From Thaumasiovibrio sp047250365 (GTDB taxonomy: Bacteria; Pseudomonadota; Gammaproteobacteria; Enterobacterales; Vibrionaceae): a DNA stretch of 64,000 nucleotides. The position numbers were made by a program, and so were the translations under genes. Position 1 is the stretch's first letter. Each line of letters starts with the position of its first letter. The DNA lies in NCBI RefSeq assembly GCF_047250365.1, contig NZ_JBLBVL010000013.1, forward strand, positions 1 to 64,000. The letters are read 5' to 3'. The notes beneath the pieces are model-generated. The model ran no database searches. It saw only the letters and a program-made list of their open reading frames with translations, and was not told the DNA's origin. Below are positions 61,904 through 64,000 of the stretch, one piece after another.

Positions 61904-62914
61904 ATGAAAATCTATCCGCGTTTGTTGTTGCTCTCTTTGCTGCTTGGGGTCGTGGTGGTGGGAATGGGGGCGTACACCCGGTTGACGGAAGCGGGATTAG
62001 GTTGCCCAGACTGGCCCGGCTGTTATGGCTCATTGACCGTACCGAGTACTGACGCGCAAGTCAGCAAAGCGACGCGCCTTTATCCTGATATGCCGTTGGA
62101 AGTCGATAAGGCATGGAATGAGATGATACACCGCTACCTTGCAGCCAGTTTGGGTGTGATGATTTTGGTGGTGTTTATTGCGGCTTGGCGCTTAAAGCTG
62201 CCACTCACAGGGCCAGCGTCCTTATTACTGCTGGTGATATTTCAGGCCATGCTAGGGATGTGGACGGTCACCATGAATTTGAATCCTTTGATTGTCATGG
62301 GGCACCTCTTGGGTGGGTTTGCGCTCGTCTCTCTGCTTTGGTGGCAGTGGCTGTGCTATCGAAAGGCGTGGTACGGCGCCATGCCGAACCTTGGTCGGCA
62401 TTTGAAATATCTCGGTGTGATAGCAACCGCTTGTGTTGTGGGACAGATCGCATTGGGAGGATGGACCTCTGCTAACTACGCTGCGGTCGTTTGTACCAGC
62501 TTGCCGTTTTGTCAGGTAGATTGGATTGATATGTATGATGCGACGGCGTTTTATCTGCTGCAACCTGAACATGAGACATATCAGTTTGGTGTACTCGATT
62601 ACGCTCAGCGCGTCACTATTCATGTGACTCACCGGCTAGGCGCTATCGTTACAACAATTGTGGTATTGAGTTACTTGATTCGTTTAGCGAGAAGCGGCGT
62701 TGCCAAGCAATACTGGTCGATACCCGCCTTAATGCTTTGTTTGCAGATTCTCTTAGGGATTAATAACGTGGTGTCGATGCTGCCGTTAGCGAATGCCGTT
62801 GCGCACAATGTGGTGGGGCTAGGGTTGTTATTGAGCATGTTATACAGCGTACAAGCCGTCACATTGGCGCAACGCGCATTTCATTCACACGGAGGCCAAT
62901 ATGGCAAAATCTGA
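61904..62914 (+). CDS. ctaA: heme A synthase CtaA (COX15)
   Basis: 336 aa inner-membrane enzyme oxidising the C8 methyl of heme O. Eight helices and the diagnostic GAYTRLTEAGLGCPDWPGCY, plus heme-ligand histidines in IHRYLA and VTHRLGA. I chose the ATG at 61904 because AGGGAG lies 5 nt upstream; the GTG at 61898 would overlap that site. It overlaps cyoE by 14 nt. Confidence 0.96.
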   Translation: MKIYPRLLLLSLLLGVVVVGMGAYTRLTEAGLGCPDWPGCYGSLTVPSTDAQVSKATRLYPDMPLEVDKAWNEMIHRYLAASLGVMILVVFIAAWRLKLPLTGPASLLLLVIFQAMLGMWTVTMNLNPLIVMGHLLGGFALVSLLWWQWLCYRKAWYGAMPNLGRHLKYLGVIATACVVGQIALGGWTSANYAAVVCTSLPFCQVDWIDMYDATAFYLLQPEHETYQFGVLDYAQRVTIHVTHRLGAIVTTIVVLSYLIRLARSGVAKQYWSIPALMLCLQILLGINNVVSMLPLANAVAHNVVGLGLLLSMLYSVQAVTLAQRAFHSHGGQYGKI

Positions 62915-63791
62915 TGCACTTCTTTTATCGGTCTCTTTTGGTTGGCGTGATTACCTCACCATGACCAAGCCCAAAGTGGTGGCAATGCTGTTGCTGACGG
63001 CACTTGTCGGCATGTGTTTAGCCACGCCAACATTGCCGCCGTGGCATGTTTTACTGGTTGGGTTATTAGGGATAGGCTGTCAGTCGGCTGCTGCTGCCGT
63101 GTTTAATCATGTCTTGGACCGCAGAATTGATGCACAGATGGCACGCACCTACCATCGCCCATTGGCGAAAGGCCGTGTGGCAACCCCGCATGCGGTGTTG
63201 TTTGGTGTCGTATTGATGGTGGTGGGGTTTGTGTTGTTGTATGCCTTGAATGCGCTGACGGCATGGCTAACGTTGGCAAGTTTGGTCGGTTATGCCTTGG
63301 TCTATACAGTATGGCTGAAGCATGCCACACCGCAAAATATTGTTATTGGTGGTTTAGCGGGGGCTGCGCCGCCATTGCTGGGTTGGACGGCCGTGACGGG
63401 AGAGGTTCATAGTTATGCGTTGCTATTGGTGATGCTGATCTTTGCGTGGACGCCCCCTCATTTTTGGGCATTGGCGATTCACCGTCGTGACGACTACGCC
63501 AAAGCCGGTGTCCCGATGTTACCGGTGACGCATGGCATCGCATTTACCAAAACCATGGTGCTATTTTATACCTTTCTGCTGTTTGTTGTTGGGTTGCTAC
63601 CTTGGTTAACAGGGATGAGCAGTTGGCTATATTTGCTGGTGGCAGGAAGCGCCAATTTAATCTTTATCTATTACGCGTTGGTATTGAAATTTACCGATAA
63701 ACCCGGGCAGGCTTGGGGAACATTTAAATTTTCGATTTGGCATCTATTGGTGCTGTTTGTTGCCTTGCTGGCCGATCACTATTTGCTGTGA
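62901..63791 (+). CDS. cyoE: protoheme IX farnesyltransferase
   Basis: 296 aa UbiA-family prenyltransferase making heme O, the substrate of CtaA. The first Asp-rich motif is in NHVLDRRIDAQMART near residue 71, followed by RPLAKGRV; the second conserved loop is HRRDDYAKAGVPMLP near 194. GGAGG precedes the ATG. Confidence 0.96.
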   Translation: MAKSDALLLSVSFGWRDYLTMTKPKVVAMLLLTALVGMCLATPTLPPWHVLLVGLLGIGCQSAAAAVFNHVLDRRIDAQMARTYHRPLAKGRVATPHAVLFGVVLMVVGFVLLYALNALTAWLTLASLVGYALVYTVWLKHATPQNIVIGGLAGAAPPLLGWTAVTGEVHSYALLLVMLIFAWTPPHFWALAIHRRDDYAKAGVPMLPVTHGIAFTKTMVLFYTFLLFVVGLLPWLTGMSSWLYLLVAGSANLIFIYYALVLKFTDKPGQAWGTFKFSIWHLLVLFVALLADHYLL

Positions 63792-63808
63792 TGCGCAGAA
63801 GACTAAAT

Positions 63809-63849
63809 AACAACGGCACCAATAGGGAATTGGTGCCGTTGTTGTTTTT
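63809..63849. terminator. terminator between cyoE and nfuA
   Basis: A 15-bp perfect stem from 63809-63823 with 63829-63843 (core CAACGGCACCAAT/ATTGGTGCCGTTG), loop AGGGA, then T5 on the plus strand. Lies between convergent genes. Confidence 0.88.
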
Positions 63850-63876
63850 ACTTAAAAGTCATCGCTGTAGAGAGGC

Positions 63877-64000
63877 TTAGTAGTATGAGTGCTCACCGTG
63901 GGCATGCTCAGTCACATCTTTCACGCCGGTTAGTTCGCCTTCAAACTGGACCAGCAGCTGCTTTTCGATGCCTTCTTTTAGCGTTACATCGACCATCGAA
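63877..64000 (-). CDS. nfuA: Fe/S biogenesis protein NfuA, C-terminal part
   Basis: Only the last 41 codons are in the window. The visible end, SMVDVTLKEGIEKQLL then GVKDVTEHAHGEHSYY, closely matches the C terminus of E. coli NfuA, including the terminal HSYY. NfuA carries 4Fe-4S clusters to target enzymes; its CxxC cluster motif should lie immediately beyond the right edge. Confidence 0.9.
   Translation of the reverse strand, partial: SMVDVTLKEGIEKQLLVQFEGELTGVKDVTEHAHGEHSYY

Noticed and set aside
1..64000. CRISPR arrays, insertion sequences, prophage, tRNA or rRNA genes
   Set aside because: I saw no regularly spaced repeats, transposase or integrase frames, or tRNA/rRNA-like sequences while reading both strands; the region is core genome.

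Overview
The window is a gene-dense stretch of bacterial chromosome that looks like conserved core genome of a marine gamma-proteobacterium, most likely a member of the Vibrionaceae (a Salinivibrio/Grimontia/Vibrio-like organism). The reasons are gene order and content: polA followed by the Spot 42 RNA gene and divergent engB plus cytochrome c4, yihI-DUF2489-hemN, glnA-glnL-glnG with a DUF4124 gene inserted, typA, yihY-dtd-yiiD, pckA-hslO-hslR, a complete gspC-N operon, nudE-cysQ, plsB/dgkA-lexA, and a caa3-type oxidase cluster. The genus is an inference; no rRNA or other marker gene is present. I see no insertion sequence, prophage, CRISPR array, tRNA or rRNA gene.

Layout. 1-5750: thiamine operon thiC-E-F-S-G-H behind a sigma70-like promoter and a TPP riboswitch. 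5782-9665 (minus): lipoprotein amidohydrolase, LysE exporter, AraC regulator and RarD permease. 9833-13710: recQ, a small DUF3630-like gene, a preQ1-I riboswitch controlling the queuosine-precursor importer yhhQ, and elbB (minus). 14036-18978: polA, Spot 42 (spf), two further sRNA-like transcription units, engB (minus) and cytochrome c4. 19088-22216: methyltransferase, yihI, DUF2489 and hemN. 22263-28417 (minus): an unannotated 42-codon gene candidate, add, and the nitrogen-control block glnG, glnL, DUF4124 and glnA, with NtrC sites and a sigma54 promoter. 28877-39064: typA, DUF2959 lipoprotein, yihY-dtd-yiiD, AsmA-like protein, pckA, hslO and hslR. 39425-50552: type II secretion operon gspC-N. 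50707-55968: nudE-cysQ, plsB (minus), dgkA and lexA with two SOS boxes. 56243-63791: cytochrome c oxidase structural and assembly genes (coxB, ctaD, ctaG, ctaE, DUF2909, surf1, a SCO-like protein, ctaA, cyoE). The right edge cuts nfuA (minus).

How the parts work together. The thi genes make the thiazole and pyrimidine halves of thiamine and join them, with TPP feedback through the riboswitch. The gln block senses and assimilates ammonium: GlnL phosphorylates GlnG, which activates glnA at a sigma54 promoter and binds a site just before glnL. The gsp genes build the inner-membrane platform, ATPase, pseudopilus and outer-membrane secretin that export folded periplasmic enzymes. The cox genes encode a copper/heme A terminal oxidase together with its own heme A synthesis (cyoE, ctaA) and copper/heme insertion factors.

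I did not find a convincing new multi-gene system. The most rewarding unexplained items are small: the sRNA-like units between spf and engB, the 42-codon ORF with a nested hairpin directly before its ribosome-binding site, the surface-anchored deaminase-like lipoprotein, the SCO-like protein in the oxidase cluster, and the 5'-to-5' overlap of the DUF2909 gene with surf1.
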